A DNA stretch of 64,000 nucleotides from an uncultured Mailhella sp. (GCF_947631555.1 NZ_CANRLT010000003.1:1-64000); one strand, 5' to 3'; shown: positions 10,927 to 20,111, counted from the first letter of the stretch. Program-made: numbers and translations. The notes: generated by a model from the letters alone, not told the origin.

Positions 10927-12351
10927 ATGGTTGATAAGGATCTCTTATCCATTCAGGAAGCCCGTTCGCTGGTGCGCGCCGCACGTGTTGCGCAGGCCGA
11001 ATTCTGTCAGATGGGCCAGGAACGCATCGACGCGGTAGTCAAGGCCATTGCAGAGGCAACCGCTGCCCAGGCCGAAGCTCTGGCTGCTCTGGCCCATGAG
11101 GAGACCGGCTACGGCAAGACGCAGGACAAGAAGGTGAAGAACCTGCTTGCCTCCGAAAAGGTTTACGCCTGCATCAAGGACATGAAGACCATCGGTGTCA
11201 TCCACGAAGATCCCGTGAACAAGATCACGGAAATCGCCGTGCCCGTGGGTGTCATCGCCGGCGTTGTGCCTTCTACCAACCCCACCGCCACGGTCATCTA
11301 CAAGACGCTTATTTCGCTCAAGGCGGGCAACGCCATCGTGTTCACGCCCCATCCGGCGGCCAAGAAGTGCATCGCCCGTGCGGTGGAGATCATCAAGGAG
11401 ACCCTGCAGCGCTGCGGCGTGAGCACGGATCTCGTGAGCTGCATCACCGTGCCCACCCTTGAAGGCAGCACCGAGCTGATGAAGATTTCCGACCTCATCC
11501 TCGCAACGGGCGGCCCCGGCATGGTGAAGGCTGCGTACAGCTCCGGCACGCCCGCTCTGGGCGTGGGCGCCGGCAACGTGCCTGCCTACATCGAGCGCAG
11601 CGCCGACGTGAAGGACGCCGTGACCAAGATCATGACCAGCAAGACCTTCGACAACGGCACCATCTGCGCTTCCGAGCAGTCCATCATCGCCGAGAAGGTC
11701 AACGCCGATGCGGTCAAGCGTGAGCTTATCGCCCAGGGCGGCTTCTTCCTCGAAGGTGAGGATCTGGTCAAGGTCAAGGCCGTCATGGAACGCGGCAACG
11801 GTTCCATGAACCCCGCCATCGTGGGCCGCGACGCTCAGACCATCGCCCGCCTGGCAGGCATCAACATTCCTGCCGGTACCCGTCTCCTGGTGTCCGACGA
11901 AAAGGGTGTTGGACCCAAGTTCCCCTTCTCCAAGGAAAAGCTCACGTCGCTCATCGCCTTCTATGTGGTGGAAGACTGGCACGAAGCCTGCGAACTCTGC
12001 CAGGCGCTGCTGCACAACTGCGGCATCGGTCATTCGCTGTCCATCCACTCCAATAACCCCGAAGTGGTGCGCGAATTTGGCCTGAAGAAGCCCGTGTCCC
12101 GCATTCTGGTGAACACGCCTTCCACCCACGGCGCTGTGGGCCTGACCACGGGCCTGTTCCCGTCCCTGACCCTGGGCTGCGGTGCCATTGGCGGCAGTGC
12201 TACGTCTGATAACGTGACGCCCATGAATCTGCTCAACATCCGCCGTGTGGCGTATGAGACGAACAGTGCCGCTCCTGCAGCTCCGGCCAAGGCCGTTGAC
12301 ATCGACGCCCTTGCCTCCATGATCGTCGCCGAACTGAAGAAAGCTCTGTAA
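10927..12351 (+). CDS. CoA-acylating aldehyde dehydrogenase (PduP/EutE type), BMC cargo
   Basis: A 474-aa enzyme expected to oxidise acetaldehyde released by IslA to acetyl-CoA with NAD+. The catalytic cysteine is in FDNGTICASEQS (Cys247), and VPSTNPT and ATGGPGMV belong to the fold. It lacks the alcohol dehydrogenase half of AdhE. An Ala/Pro linker leads to a C-terminal amphipathic tail, DIDALASMIVAELKKAL, which is a classic encapsulation peptide position for this family's BMC members (PduP itself has its peptide at the N-terminus). The start follows AGAGGAG. A GC hairpin downstream separates it from the next shell gene. Confidence 0.93.
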   Translation: MVDKDLLSIQEARSLVRAARVAQAEFCQMGQERIDAVVKAIAEATAAQAEALAALAHEETGYGKTQDKKVKNLLASEKVYACIKDMKTIGVIHEDPVNKITEIAVPVGVIAGVVPSTNPTATVIYKTLISLKAGNAIVFTPHPAAKKCIARAVEIIKETLQRCGVSTDLVSCITVPTLEGSTELMKISDLILATGGPGMVKAAYSSGTPALGVGAGNVPAYIERSADVKDAVTKIMTSKTFDNGTICASEQSIIAEKVNADAVKRELIAQGGFFLEGEDLVKVKAVMERGNGSMNPAIVGRDAQTIARLAGINIPAGTRLLVSDEKGVGPKFPFSKEKLTSLIAFYVVEDWHEACELCQALLHNCGIGHSLSIHSNNPEVVREFGLKKPVSRILVNTPSTHGAVGLTTGLFPSLTLGCGAIGGSATSDNVTPMNLLNIRRVAYETNSAAPAAPAKAVDIDALASMIVAELKKAL

Positions 12352-12365
12352 TTCTGTCATACGGA

Positions 12366-12389
12366 CCCGCGCCGCTGATGCGGCGCGGG
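12366..12389 (+). other. intercistronic hairpin
   Basis: A perfect stem CCCGCGCCGC-TGAT-GCGGCGCGGG without a U-tract. It lies between the aldehyde dehydrogenase and the second BMC-H gene, suited to protecting upstream mRNA or setting different levels for cargo and shell. Confidence 0.6.
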
Positions 12390-12432
12390 GTATCCGCACC
12401 TACGCAAACAATACTTAGAGAAGGAGAGTCCT

Positions 12433-12720
<288 letters not shown>

Positions 12721-12738
12721 GCGAGCGGCGGAGAGACC

Positions 12739-13392
12739 ATGAACGAACAAGCCCTTAAAAAGGCTGTGACGGAACTCATCACGCTGGTGCTGAACAATGC
12801 GTCCGCAGGCGGTGCGCATGAGAACGGCCCCATCCCCGTTGAGCTTTCCGCCCGTCATGTGCATCTGAGCGAAAAGGACGCCATTGCGCTTTTCGGTGCA
12901 CCGCTGACCCATGCCCGCGATCTTTCGCAGCCCGGGCAGTTTCTCTGCAAGGAGCGGGTGCGCCTCATCGGTCCCAAGGGCGTCATGGACAACGTGGCCG
13001 TACTCGGGCCTTCCCGCGGCAAGTCACAGGTCGAGATCTCCCGTACCGATGCCCGCGCCCTGGGCGTGGACGCCCCGGTGCGTCTGTCCGGCGACATTGC
13101 GGGCACACCCGGCATGGTGCTGGCTTCGCAGAACGGTATCATCGGGCTGAGCGAGGGCGTCATCGTGGCGGCGCGTCATATCCATATGACTCCGCAGGAC
13201 GCCGCCCGCTTTGGTGTGAAGGACGGCGACAAGGTGAGCGTACGCCTTGCTTCCGAACGTCCGCTGGTGCTTGAAGACGTGCTGGTTCGTGTGAGCGACA
13301 AGTTCAGTCTGGCCATGCACATCGATGCCGACGAAGGCAACAGCGCCGGCTGGAAGAAGGGCATCGACGGTGTCATTACCGCGAGGAGCTGA
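12739..13392 (+). CDS. pduL: phosphate propanoyl/acetyltransferase PduL
   Basis: A 217-aa PduL-type phosphotransacylase that converts acetyl-CoA plus phosphate to acetyl phosphate and regenerates CoA inside the shell. The zinc-ligand motifs SARHVHLS and AARHIHMT and the third MHIDADE segment are present, in the two-barrel order of the family. The first 20 residues (ALKKAVTELITLVLNN) form an amphipathic helix like the PduL encapsulation peptide. The gene is spaced 18 nt from the shell gene before it and 1 nt from eutJ after it. The acetate kinase needed to make ATP is not in the window. Confidence 0.94.
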   Translation: MNEQALKKAVTELITLVLNNASAGGAHENGPIPVELSARHVHLSEKDAIALFGAPLTHARDLSQPGQFLCKERVRLIGPKGVMDNVAVLGPSRGKSQVEISRTDARALGVDAPVRLSGDIAGTPGMVLASQNGIIGLSEGVIVAARHIHMTPQDAARFGVKDGDKVSVRLASERPLVLEDVLVRVSDKFSLAMHIDADEGNSAGWKKGIDGVITARS

Positions 13393-13393
13393 C

Positions 13394-14218
13394 ATGGACT
13401 TTGCAGCCATTGACCGCCAGATAGCCGAGCTTGAGAGCCGCATCCAGAATCCGGCGCACGTTGCGCCGGGGGAAGAGCTTTTTGTGGGCGTGGATCTCGG
13501 CACGGCGTACATTGTGGTGGTCGTGGTGGACGGCCAGCACCGGCCCGTGGCCTGCGCTCTGGAATTTGCGCAGGTCGTGCGGGACGGGCTGGTGGTGGAC
13601 TATACCGGCGCATCACGCATCGTGCGCAAGCTGGTGGATCAGCTTCGGGAAAAGCTGGGCCGCGACCTTGAGTATGCGGCCATCGCCGTGCCCCCTGGTA
13701 CGGGCGAACGCGAATGCGCCACGCACCGCCATGTGGTTGAGGGCGCCGGTCTTACCGTGACCACCATTCTTGACGAACCCACCGCGGCCAACGCGGTGCT
13801 GGGCGTTCGGAACGGCGTCATCGTGGACGTGGGCGGCGGCACCACCGGCCTTTCCATCCTTGAGGACGGGAAGGTTGTCTATGTGGCGGACGAACCCACC
13901 GGCGGCACACACCTTTCGCTGGTTCTGGCCGGCGGCTACGGCATCAGCTTTGAAGAAGCCGAAGAGATCAAGAAGGATCCCGCCCGGCAGAGCGAGATCC
14001 TGCCTGTGGTCAAACCCGTGCTTGAAAAGATAGCCTCCATCATCAACCGGCATATCAGGGGGCGCGACGTTTCGGCCATTTACCTCGTGGGCGGAACCTG
14101 CTGCCTGAAAGACATGGAACAGACCATCGCCCGCGAGACGGGCAAGGCCGTGTTCAAGCCTTCCAACCCCTTCCTTGTCACCCCGCTGGGCATTGCGCTC
14201 AACTGCGGCAGGGAATGA
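13394..14218 (+). CDS. eutJ: EutJ-like BMC chaperonin (actin/Hsp70 fold)
   Basis: A 274-aa protein of the EutJ/PilM/FtsA-like ATPase fold. The phosphate 1 loop is FVGVDLGTAYIVVV, the phosphate 2 loop is VIVDVGGGTTGLSI and the adenosine motif is IYLVGGTCCL. EutJ is found in many ethanolamine and glycyl-radical BMC loci and is thought to assist cargo or shell assembly; its exact role is not established. The ATG at 13394 lies 1 nt after the pduL stop behind GAGGAGC. Its stop overlaps the next start (ATGA). Confidence 0.88.
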   Translation: MDFAAIDRQIAELESRIQNPAHVAPGEELFVGVDLGTAYIVVVVVDGQHRPVACALEFAQVVRDGLVVDYTGASRIVRKLVDQLREKLGRDLEYAAIAVPPGTGERECATHRHVVEGAGLTVTTILDEPTAANAVLGVRNGVIVDVGGGTTGLSILEDGKVVYVADEPTGGTHLSLVLAGGYGISFEEAEEIKKDPARQSEILPVVKPVLEKIASIINRHIRGRDVSAIYLVGGTCCLKDMEQTIARETGKAVFKPSNPFLVTPLGIALNCGRE

Positions 14219-14844
14219 ACGCGCATCCGGGTAACGCCATGCAGGACGCCGAACTCATACGCCGCATCGTGGAACAGGTGCTGGAACAGCTTGCCCCCGT
14301 GCAAGGTGCGGCCTGCGTGTGTGTCCTTGCCGAGCGGGATGAAGCCCTTGTCCAGGCACTCACGCCGCTTGTGGCTTCCCATTTTGGATCAGGCACAAAA
14401 CTCATGTTTCGCGGGGAGAGCGGATGCGGGGCAGTTCCCGCGGCTTTTCTCCTGCCCGAGCTTTCCTGTTCCGACATGGCCGATCTTGCGGCAGGGCGGG
14501 CCGCGTCGCCCGTTATGCGTGACGTGCTTTCCCTGCTTTTAAAGGGTACGGGCGTCGGGGTGGTTCGCTTCGCCTACCGGGACTATGCGCAAAGCGCCCC
14601 CGGGCCGCTTTACGACCTGTACGCCGGCTATGAAAAAACGCTGGCGGGATTCGGGTTGAAGGAGTTCAAGGCGAAAAAGCCGGAAAACAGGCGGCTTCGG
14701 GACAGGCTTGTGACCGCCGCCATGGTGGAGGAGGCCGCGGCTGATGGTACGCGCAGTCTTGAGATACCGGAACGGGCCGTGCTCACGCCCCTTGCGGCAG
14801 AAAGGGCGGAAACGCTGCATGTCAGCATCCGCAGACAGGGATAA
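14215..14844 (+). CDS. PduM-like BMC structural protein
   Basis: A 209-aa protein with an N-terminal amphipathic helix (DAELIRRIVEQVLEQL) of the encapsulation-peptide type and a variable middle. The C-terminal module RLVTAAMVEEA…RAVLTPLAAERAE is characteristic of PduM- and EutQ-adjacent proteins. It is longer than Salmonella PduM (about 163 aa). It overlaps eutJ by 4 nt, suggesting translational coupling. The function is probably structural, but the call rests on motif resemblance and position. The start could alternatively be Met9 (14239). Confidence 0.65.
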   Translation: MNAHPGNAMQDAELIRRIVEQVLEQLAPVQGAACVCVLAERDEALVQALTPLVASHFGSGTKLMFRGESGCGAVPAAFLLPELSCSDMADLAAGRAASPVMRDVLSLLLKGTGVGVVRFAYRDYAQSAPGPLYDLYAGYEKTLAGFGLKEFKAKKPENRRLRDRLVTAAMVEEAAADGTRSLEIPERAVLTPLAAERAETLHVSIRRQG

Positions 14845-14847
14845 GGC

Positions 14848-15126
14848 ATGATCATAGGCGTAGTGATAGGCAACGTGTGGGCCACCAAGAAAGAGGACAA
14901 ACTTCAGGGCCTCAAGCTCATGGTGGTGCAGCGCATCGACCCGGCCGACGGCGCCAGGCATGAAAGCCTTGTGGCGGCCGACCGCGTGGGGGCGGGCATT
15001 GGTGAACAGGTGCTTGTCGTCACCGGTAGCACGGCCCGCAAAGCGCTTTCCCTGGATGACGATATTCCCATGGATGCCGCGATCGTCGGCATTCTGGATG
15101 AAATAGAACTCACGAAGGGTCTTTAG
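14848..15126 (+). CDS. eutN: BMC vertex protein (EutN/CcmL/PduN family)
   Basis: A 92-aa pentamer-forming BMC-P protein that closes shell vertices. It starts with the family's MIIGVVIGNVWATKKEDKL and carries the conserved DRVGAGIGEQVLVVTGS. Directly after the PduM-like gene (3-nt gap), in the same operon. Confidence 0.95.
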   Translation: MIIGVVIGNVWATKKEDKLQGLKLMVVQRIDPADGARHESLVAADRVGAGIGEQVLVVTGSTARKALSLDDDIPMDAAIVGILDEIELTKGL

Positions 15127-15201
15127 ACCGCGTGAGGAAACAGGCGGACCTGCCAAAAAGCAGGCGAACCGCGATGGCAAGACGGACGGAGTGAGGGAAT
15201 C

Positions 15202-15528
15202 ATGGCAAAACAACTCATCACCACAGCGAATCTTGACACCTACATCCGCAAGGACCTTGGCAAGCTCTTTGTCACGCCGGACAGGCTGGTGACTGCCGGA
15301 GTCAAGGACGAACTCAGGCGCCGCGGCGTGCAGCTGGTCTACGGGCCGGAACCCGCGCCCGTGCAGCCCGCCTGCTGCTCGGCGCCTCAGGCGGACGGAG
15401 CGGACAAGCTCAAGCGTGCCGCCGCCATCGTTGTCGCCATACTCCGTGAACAGTACGGCATGACGGACGAGAGCCAGATTCAGGCTGTTGCCGTCAAGAT
15501 TCTGAAGGCCGTCAAGGACAGCATTTAA
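15202..15528 (+). CDS. small BMC-associated protein with C-terminal encapsulation-type helix
   Basis: A 108-aa protein I cannot name. Residues 4–47 (QLITTANLDTYIRK…VTAGVKDELRRRGVQLVY) resemble the C-terminal module of the PduM-like protein two genes upstream. A Pro/Cys linker follows, then an amphipathic helix (KRAAAIVVAILREQYG) like a targeting peptide. So it carries the same module as its neighbour with the tag at the opposite end. GAGGGAATC precedes the ATG. It may be a linker between cargo and shell. Confidence 0.7.
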   Translation: MAKQLITTANLDTYIRKDLGKLFVTPDRLVTAGVKDELRRRGVQLVYGPEPAPVQPACCSAPQADGADKLKRAAAIVVAILREQYGMTDESQIQAVAVKILKAVKDSI

Positions 15529-15669
15529 CGTCTGCCGCCTTATGCCTGTTGAGGCACAGGGCGCAGTGCGTGAACGCCGAAGGCGGGACTCTTCCCGCAT
15601 GAGGCTCAGGGGAACTTCCAGTCGGGCGCAGTGCGCGCCCACGCGACATACCGCGAAAAGGAGATTAAC

Positions 15670-15954
15670 ATGACAATGGACGCTCTCGGCATGATCGAAA
15701 CCAAGGGCCTTGTCGGCGCTGTGGAAGCGGCCGATGCTATGGTCAAGGCTGCCAACGTCACTCTTATCGGCCGCGTGCAGGTTGGCGGCGGTCTCGTCAC
15801 CGTGATGGTGCGCGGCGATGTGGGTGCGGTGAAGGCCGCTACGGACGCCGGTTCCGCCGCCGCTCAGAAGGTGGGCGAACTCATCAGTGTCCACGTCATT
15901 CCCCGCCCCCATTCCGAAGTGGAACTCATTCTGCCTCATCGCGACGCCGAATAA
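15670..15954 (+). CDS. BMC-H shell protein (PduA/EutM type), copy 3
   Basis: A 94-aa BMC-H protein nearly identical to copies 1 and 2; it combines features of both (RVQVGGG and VMVRGDV as copy 2, [18 protein letters not shown] as copy 1). The ATG at 15670 follows AAAGGAG. The track's longer ORF from 15631 has no support. Confidence 0.95.
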   Translation: MTMDALGMIETKGLVGAVEAADAMVKAANVTLIGRVQVGGGLVTVMVRGDVGAVKAATDAGSAAAQKVGELISVHVIPRPHSEVELILPHRDAE

Positions 15955-16023
15955 GGCGAGGCGTACCCCTTATCAGAGTCTGGTCCGGTCTGTTCGGGCC
16001 GAAGAATTCCCGAGGAATGAGCG

Positions 16024-17349
16024 ATGGGACATCCGATTGTCGATAAAATACGCGAAGCCGGTGTCGTTGGCGCCGGCGGCGCCGGACTTCCGACCCATGT
16101 GAAGGCTGACGCCCATGTGGAGACCGTGCTGGTCAACGGCGCTTCCTGTGAGCCGCTGCTCTCGAGCGACCCGTATCTCATGGAAAACGAGGTTGATACT
16201 CTTGTGCGCGGTCTTGAAGCCGTCATGGAATGTACCGGCGCGAAGAAGGGTATCATCTGTCTGAAAGGCAAGCACGTCCGCGCTATGCAGTCCGTCCGCG
16301 CCGCAGCCGAACGCTCGGGCGGCAAAATCGAAGCCCGCGAGCTCATGGATTTCTATCCTGCGGGCGACGAACAGGTGCTGGTGCATGAAGTGCTTGGCCG
16401 TACCGTACCCGAACGCGGCCTGCCGCTTCAGGTGGGCGCGGTGGTCAGCAACGTGGAGACGCTGTGCAACGTGGCGCACGCCCTGGACGGCAAGCCCGTG
16501 ACGCACCGCTACCTCACCGTGGCGGGCGAAGTGGGCCGGCCCATGGTGGTCAAGGCGCCCGTGGGCACGCCCGTGCCCGAGGTGCTGGCCTTTGCCGGCG
16601 GCGCCGCCATTTCCGAATACCGTGTTGTGGACGGCGGACCCATGATGGGCAAGGTGCTGCCCGACGCTTCGCGCGCCGTGGTTACGAAAACCACCAGCGG
16701 GCTTCTGGTACTGCCTCCCGATCACAACGTGGTGCTGCGCAAGGTGATGGATCCGGCCACGGTTCGCCGCATCACCAACACCATCTGCTGCCAGTGCTCC
16801 CGCTGCACTGATCTCTGCCCCCGCCATCTCCTGGGCCATAGCCTGCATCCGCACAAGATCATGCGCGTCTTCGCCCATCAGGAACTGGAAAGCGAGATTG
16901 CCAGGGAAGCGCTGCTCTGCTCGGAATGCGGCATCTGCGAAAAATATGCCTGCCCCATGCTGGTCTCTCCGCGTGAAGTGAACGCGCAGATCAAGCAGAT
17001 ACTCATGAAGAACGGCGTCAAGTGGCCCAGTTCGGGCCAGGAGACGGAGTCCAATCCGTTCCGCGAAGAACGCCGTGTCCCCACTTCCCGTCTTATCCAG
17101 CGTCTCAACCTGGAGCAGTACGACACTCATCCCGGCTACGCCGGCGAGATCAAGCCTTCGCTGGTACGCATCCCGCTGCGTATGCACCTCGGTGCTCCTG
17201 CGGTCTGCGTTGTTTCCGAAGGCCAGCATGTCTCCTGCGGCGATCTTATCGGAGAGATTCCCGAAAAGGCGATGAGCGCTCGCATCCATGCCAGCATTGA
17301 CGGCGTGGTGGAGTCCGTTGCCGACGGTGTGGTGACCATACGGGGCTGA
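16024..17349 (+). CDS. pduS: PduS-like flavo-iron-sulfur electron carrier (RnfC family)
   Basis: A 441-aa protein of the PduS/RnfC family. A glycine-rich nucleotide-binding loop (VGAGGAGLPTH, residues 15–25) opens it. An SLBB-like middle follows, then two 4Fe-4S motifs (CCQCSRCTDLC near 255–265 and CSECGICEKYAC near 299–310) and a C-terminal barrel-sandwich domain. In Pdu shells PduS reduces cobalamin, but this lyase needs no cobalamin. A role in moving electrons from NADH out of the shell, together with the PduT-type protein that follows, is a better fit. GAGGAATG precedes the ATG. Confidence 0.9.
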   Translation: MGHPIVDKIREAGVVGAGGAGLPTHVKADAHVETVLVNGASCEPLLSSDPYLMENEVDTLVRGLEAVMECTGAKKGIICLKGKHVRAMQSVRAAAERSGGKIEARELMDFYPAGDEQVLVHEVLGRTVPERGLPLQVGAVVSNVETLCNVAHALDGKPVTHRYLTVAGEVGRPMVVKAPVGTPVPEVLAFAGGAAISEYRVVDGGPMMGKVLPDASRAVVTKTTSGLLVLPPDHNVVLRKVMDPATVRRITNTICCQCSRCTDLCPRHLLGHSLHPHKIMRVFAHQELESEIAREALLCSECGICEKYACPMLVSPREVNAQIKQILMKNGVKWPSSGQETESNPFREERRVPTSRLIQRLNLEQYDTHPGYAGEIKPSLVRIPLRMHLGAPAVCVVSEGQHVSCGDLIGEIPEKAMSARIHASIDGVVESVADGVVTIRG

Positions 17350-17400
17350 TGCGTCCCGAGGCAAATTCTGCCTTAACAATGATTTTTTAAGGTGAATACC

Positions 17401-17961
17401 ATGAAATTGCGTACTATCGGCTGCGTGGAACTGAACAGCATCAGTACGGGCATGCACGTCGCGGATGAAATGAGCAAGGCTGCAGAAGTCCAGCTCGTTC
17501 TTGCCCGTCCGACCTGTCCGGGCCGCTATCTGGTCATCGTCACCGGCGACACCGGCGCGGTAAAAAGCTCTGTGGAACACGGCCGCGCCATCGGCACCGA
17601 CATGGTGGTGGACTGGTTTGTCATTCCCAACGTCCACGAGAGTGTCATTCCCGCCATGAACGGCACGATCCTCAGCCCCCGGGTGAACGCGCTCGGCTGC
17701 ATCGAGGTCTGCACCACGGCGGGCTGCATCCTTGCGGCCGATGCCGCGGCCAAGGCCGGTCAGGTGGAGCTGATGGAACTGCGCTTTGCCGCCGGTCTGG
17801 GCGGCAAGGCCTTTGTGACCATGACGGGCGAAGTCAGCTCGGTGCAGGCGTCCGTGGACGCCGGTATAGCGGCTGTGGCCGGCAATGCCGCCGGGCCTGT
17901 TCTCAGCCATATTGTCATTCCTTCGCCCAGCGAAGACTTCAAGGCGCACCTTCTGGGATAA
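17401..17961 (+). CDS. pduT: BMC-T trimeric shell protein with iron-sulfur pore cysteine (PduT type)
   Basis: A 186-aa protein with two tandem BMC domains (residues 1–95 and 96–186; second copy starts ALGCIEVCTTAGC). Cys39, in ARPTCPGRY, sits where PduT has the cysteine (Cys38) that binds a 4Fe-4S cluster in the trimer pore. Its gene directly follows pduS, the usual partner. The ATG at 17401 is preceded by AAGGTG; the track's start at that GTG (17392) is less likely. Confidence 0.88.
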   Translation: MKLRTIGCVELNSISTGMHVADEMSKAAEVQLVLARPTCPGRYLVIVTGDTGAVKSSVEHGRAIGTDMVVDWFVIPNVHESVIPAMNGTILSPRVNALGCIEVCTTAGCILAADAAAKAGQVELMELRFAAGLGGKAFVTMTGEVSSVQASVDAGIAAVAGNAAGPVLSHIVIPSPSEDFKAHLLG

Positions 17962-17972
17962 GGAAGGAAACG

Positions 17973-18041
17973 GGCGGAAGGGCGCAAAACGCCGTGCCTT
18001 TCCGCCGTTGTTCCGGCGTCCCGCTTCCTTTGCGGCGGGAC
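17973..18041 (+). other. two hairpins between pduT and the EutS-type gene
   Basis: A long imperfect stem pairs GGCGGAAGGGC with GCCTTTCCGCC, then GTCCCGC…GCGGGAC (18018–18041) forms a second. No U-tract follows either. They are probably transcript-stability structures, as in the other gaps of this operon. Confidence 0.5.
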
Positions 18042-18069
18042 ATCCGACAGGTCTTGAGGGAAGCCACAG

Positions 18070-18426
18070 ATGAGTACGATGGAACAGCCCACGCAGCGTG
18101 TCATTCAGGAATACGTTCCGGGCAAGCAGATAACCCTGGCGCACGTCATCGCCAGCCCTAACCGCGGCATCAGCTTCAAGCTGGGACTGGACGAGAACGG
18201 CGGCGATGCCATGGGCGTTCTGACCATCACTCCTTCCGAAAGCGTGATCATCGCGGCCGACATCGCCACCAAATCCGGGCTTGTGGAGATAGGCTTCCTG
18301 GACCGCTTCGGCGGTTCGCTGCTCATCACGGGTGACGTGGCCAGCGTGGAAGCGGCGCTTCGCGCGGTCATCGCCTATTTTGGCGACGTCCTGCATTATG
18401 CCTGTGTGGAAATGACCCGCACCTGA
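18070..18426 (+). CDS. eutS: EutS/PduU-type BMC-H shell protein (circularly permuted)
   Basis: A 118-aa shell protein of the permuted BMC-H type. The N-terminus (RVIQEYVPGKQITLAHVIASP) is the family signature that forms the beta-barrel cap, and GVLTITPSESVIIAADIATKSG aligns with PduU/EutS. Start at 18070 after GAGGGAAG. It is the last BMC gene; a 500-nt gap separates it from the transporter genes. Confidence 0.93.
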   Translation: MSTMEQPTQRVIQEYVPGKQITLAHVIASPNRGISFKLGLDENGGDAMGVLTITPSESVIIAADIATKSGLVEIGFLDRFGGSLLITGDVASVEAALRAVIAYFGDVLHYACVEMTRT

Positions 18427-18923
18427 AAAGAGGCCGTGGAAAGGACGTTTTTAACAAGACGGTCAAAGGCCGGAGCCAGGCCGCACATCGGGACAGCTCC
18501 GACACAAGAAGGTATGTTTGGCGGATAATGTTACTTTTTTAACGAGGAGCAAGGGGCAGCGGTTGGATGCAATGAGCTGAAGACGCAGACCTTGTTCCAA
18601 AAAGGGCAAACAGGAACAGGCGGCGCACAGGCGAAATTTTCCATGCAGTTTTCTTTGTCCTTCGGAAGGCTTGAAAAATTTAGCAAACGGAGTATTTATT
18701 TCGAAGGACTGCGTTTCGTGATGACTCGCGAAACAAGTTTTTCTCCGAATCGGCGCGCAGAGAGCGCCTTTTTCAGGAGAAGCCTGACGGAAGAGTTTAT
18801 ACAGGCTCTTCCAACGGTGAAAGAACAGGGTGATTTATGCCTTTTGTTCCAAAAGGAACAAGAGAATAAATACTTGGCGTCACAGGCCTTTTTTTCATTC
18901 ACACCTCAACTTCGGGAGTTTTT
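18427..18923 (+). promoter_or_regulatory. regulatory gap upstream of the TRAP transporter
   Basis: This 497-nt gap contains no credible gene. It holds the perfect palindrome TTGTTCCAAAAGGAACAA (18844–18861), a split copy of the same half-sites (TTGTTCC at 18592, GGAACA at 18613), and a further inverted repeat GTTTCG…CGAAAC (18713–18734). I found no sigma-54 element with correct 12-bp spacing. The palindromes are candidate operators for separate control of the transporter genes. Confidence 0.55.
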
Positions 18924-20048
18924 ATGAAAAAACTCGGTGCGTTGATGCTCGCTGTGTGCCTGTCCTTCGGACTGGTCTCGCAGGCTCAGGCGGCGAAGTA
19001 CGAGCTGAAGATCCAGACCGCTCTGGCCAGCTCCTCCGTCTTCTTCAAAACCATGGAACGCATGAAGGCCAACATTGAAGCGCTGTCCAACGGCGAAATC
19101 TCTGTTGAACTTCTTGCTGCCGGTGCTATCGTCAAGCCCAACGAAATCCTTGACGCCGTGCACGAAAACCTCATCAACGGCGGCATGTGGTGGACCCACT
19201 ATGCCTCCGGCAAGAACCCTGCCGGCTGCCTGTTCTCCGCTCCCTGCGGCGGTCTGGGCTATGGCCTCGACCAGATGAGCGTGCTCTCCTGGGGCTGGGA
19301 AGGCGATGGCGCCAAGCTGCTGAATGAATACTATCAGCAGGCCTGCAAAGCCAATGTTGTGGCCTGGATGGCTCAGCCCCATGGCCCCGAAGCCTTTGGC
19401 TGGTTCCACAAGCGTTACAACTCCCTCATCGAGCTGAACAAGCTGACCTTCCGTGCTCCTCCAGGAGTGCCCGCTGAAATCTTCAAGGAAATGGGCATGC
19501 CCGTTGTGGCTCTCGCCGCTCCTGACATCATTCCCGCCGCTCAGCGTGGCGCCATCGACGCCGCTGAATGGATCAACCCCGCTGAAGACATCGCCATGGG
19601 CTTCGACCAGATCTGGAAGCACCTGTATCTGCAGGGACTGCACCAGGGCATCTCCATCGGCGACATCTTTGTGAACAAGACCTGGTACGACAGCCTGCCC
19701 AAGAACCTCCAGCAGGTTATCGAAATCAGCATGAAGACCTGCTGCTTCGATCAGCTGATGAGCAACATCAAGGTGAACTCCGAAGCTCTGCAGGAACTCG
19801 TGACCAAGCGCGGCATCGTGATCGAAGAAACCCCCGCCGACTACTATCCTGCCTTCATGAAGGCGGCCCGTACCATCTTCGACGGCTATGCCAAGAAGGA
19901 CGCCTTCTTCAAGAAGGTGTATGACAACGAAGTGGCCTGGGCCAAGCTGACCGTGCCCTTCCAGATGCGTGCCAACGGTCTGTATTACAGCCTCGGCAAG
20001 GCCGCCATGGACGAAGGTCTCGTGAGCGACTACATCAAGGCTAAGTAA
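18924..20048 (+). CDS. dctP: TRAP transporter substrate-binding protein (probable isethionate)
   Basis: A 374-aa periplasmic DctP-type receptor. A signal peptide (MKKLGALMLAVCLSFGLVSQAQA) is followed by the binding-protein fold (VELLAAGAIVKPNEILDAV, TFRAPPGVPAEIFKEMG). It captures the substrate for the DctQ/DctM pair encoded next. TRAP systems named IseKLM serve isethionate in other Desulfovibrio, and the position after an IslA/BMC operon supports the same substrate; that is inference from context. No taurine aminotransferase or sulfoacetaldehyde reductase gene is near, so isethionate itself is probably imported. Confidence 0.88.
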   Translation: MKKLGALMLAVCLSFGLVSQAQAAKYELKIQTALASSSVFFKTMERMKANIEALSNGEISVELLAAGAIVKPNEILDAVHENLINGGMWWTHYASGKNPAGCLFSAPCGGLGYGLDQMSVLSWGWEGDGAKLLNEYYQQACKANVVAWMAQPHGPEAFGWFHKRYNSLIELNKLTFRAPPGVPAEIFKEMGMPVVALAAPDIIPAAQRGAIDAAEWINPAEDIAMGFDQIWKHLYLQGLHQGISIGDIFVNKTWYDSLPKNLQQVIEISMKTCCFDQLMSNIKVNSEALQELVTKRGIVIEETPADYYPAFMKAARTIFDGYAKKDAFFKKVYDNEVAWAKLTVPFQMRANGLYYSLGKAAMDEGLVSDYIKAK

Positions 20049-20111
20049 GACTTAAACTACTCAACATCCCGGGGGGAGCAATCCCTCCGGGATTCCCTGT
20101 GAGGGCAAAGT

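Noticed and set aside
15973-18396. 807-aa minus-strand ORF across pduS, pduT and eutS
   Set aside because: It runs antisense to three clear genes, has His/Arg/Ala-rich composition and no motifs.
18861-18895. Sigma-54-like element before dctP (TTGGCGTCACAGGCC)
   Set aside because: The GG–GC spacing is 10 instead of 12 bp; sigma-54 promoters are strict in this.
18592-18927. 111-aa ORF before dctP
   Set aside because: It runs through the palindromic regulatory region, has no ribosome-binding site and overlaps the dctP start.
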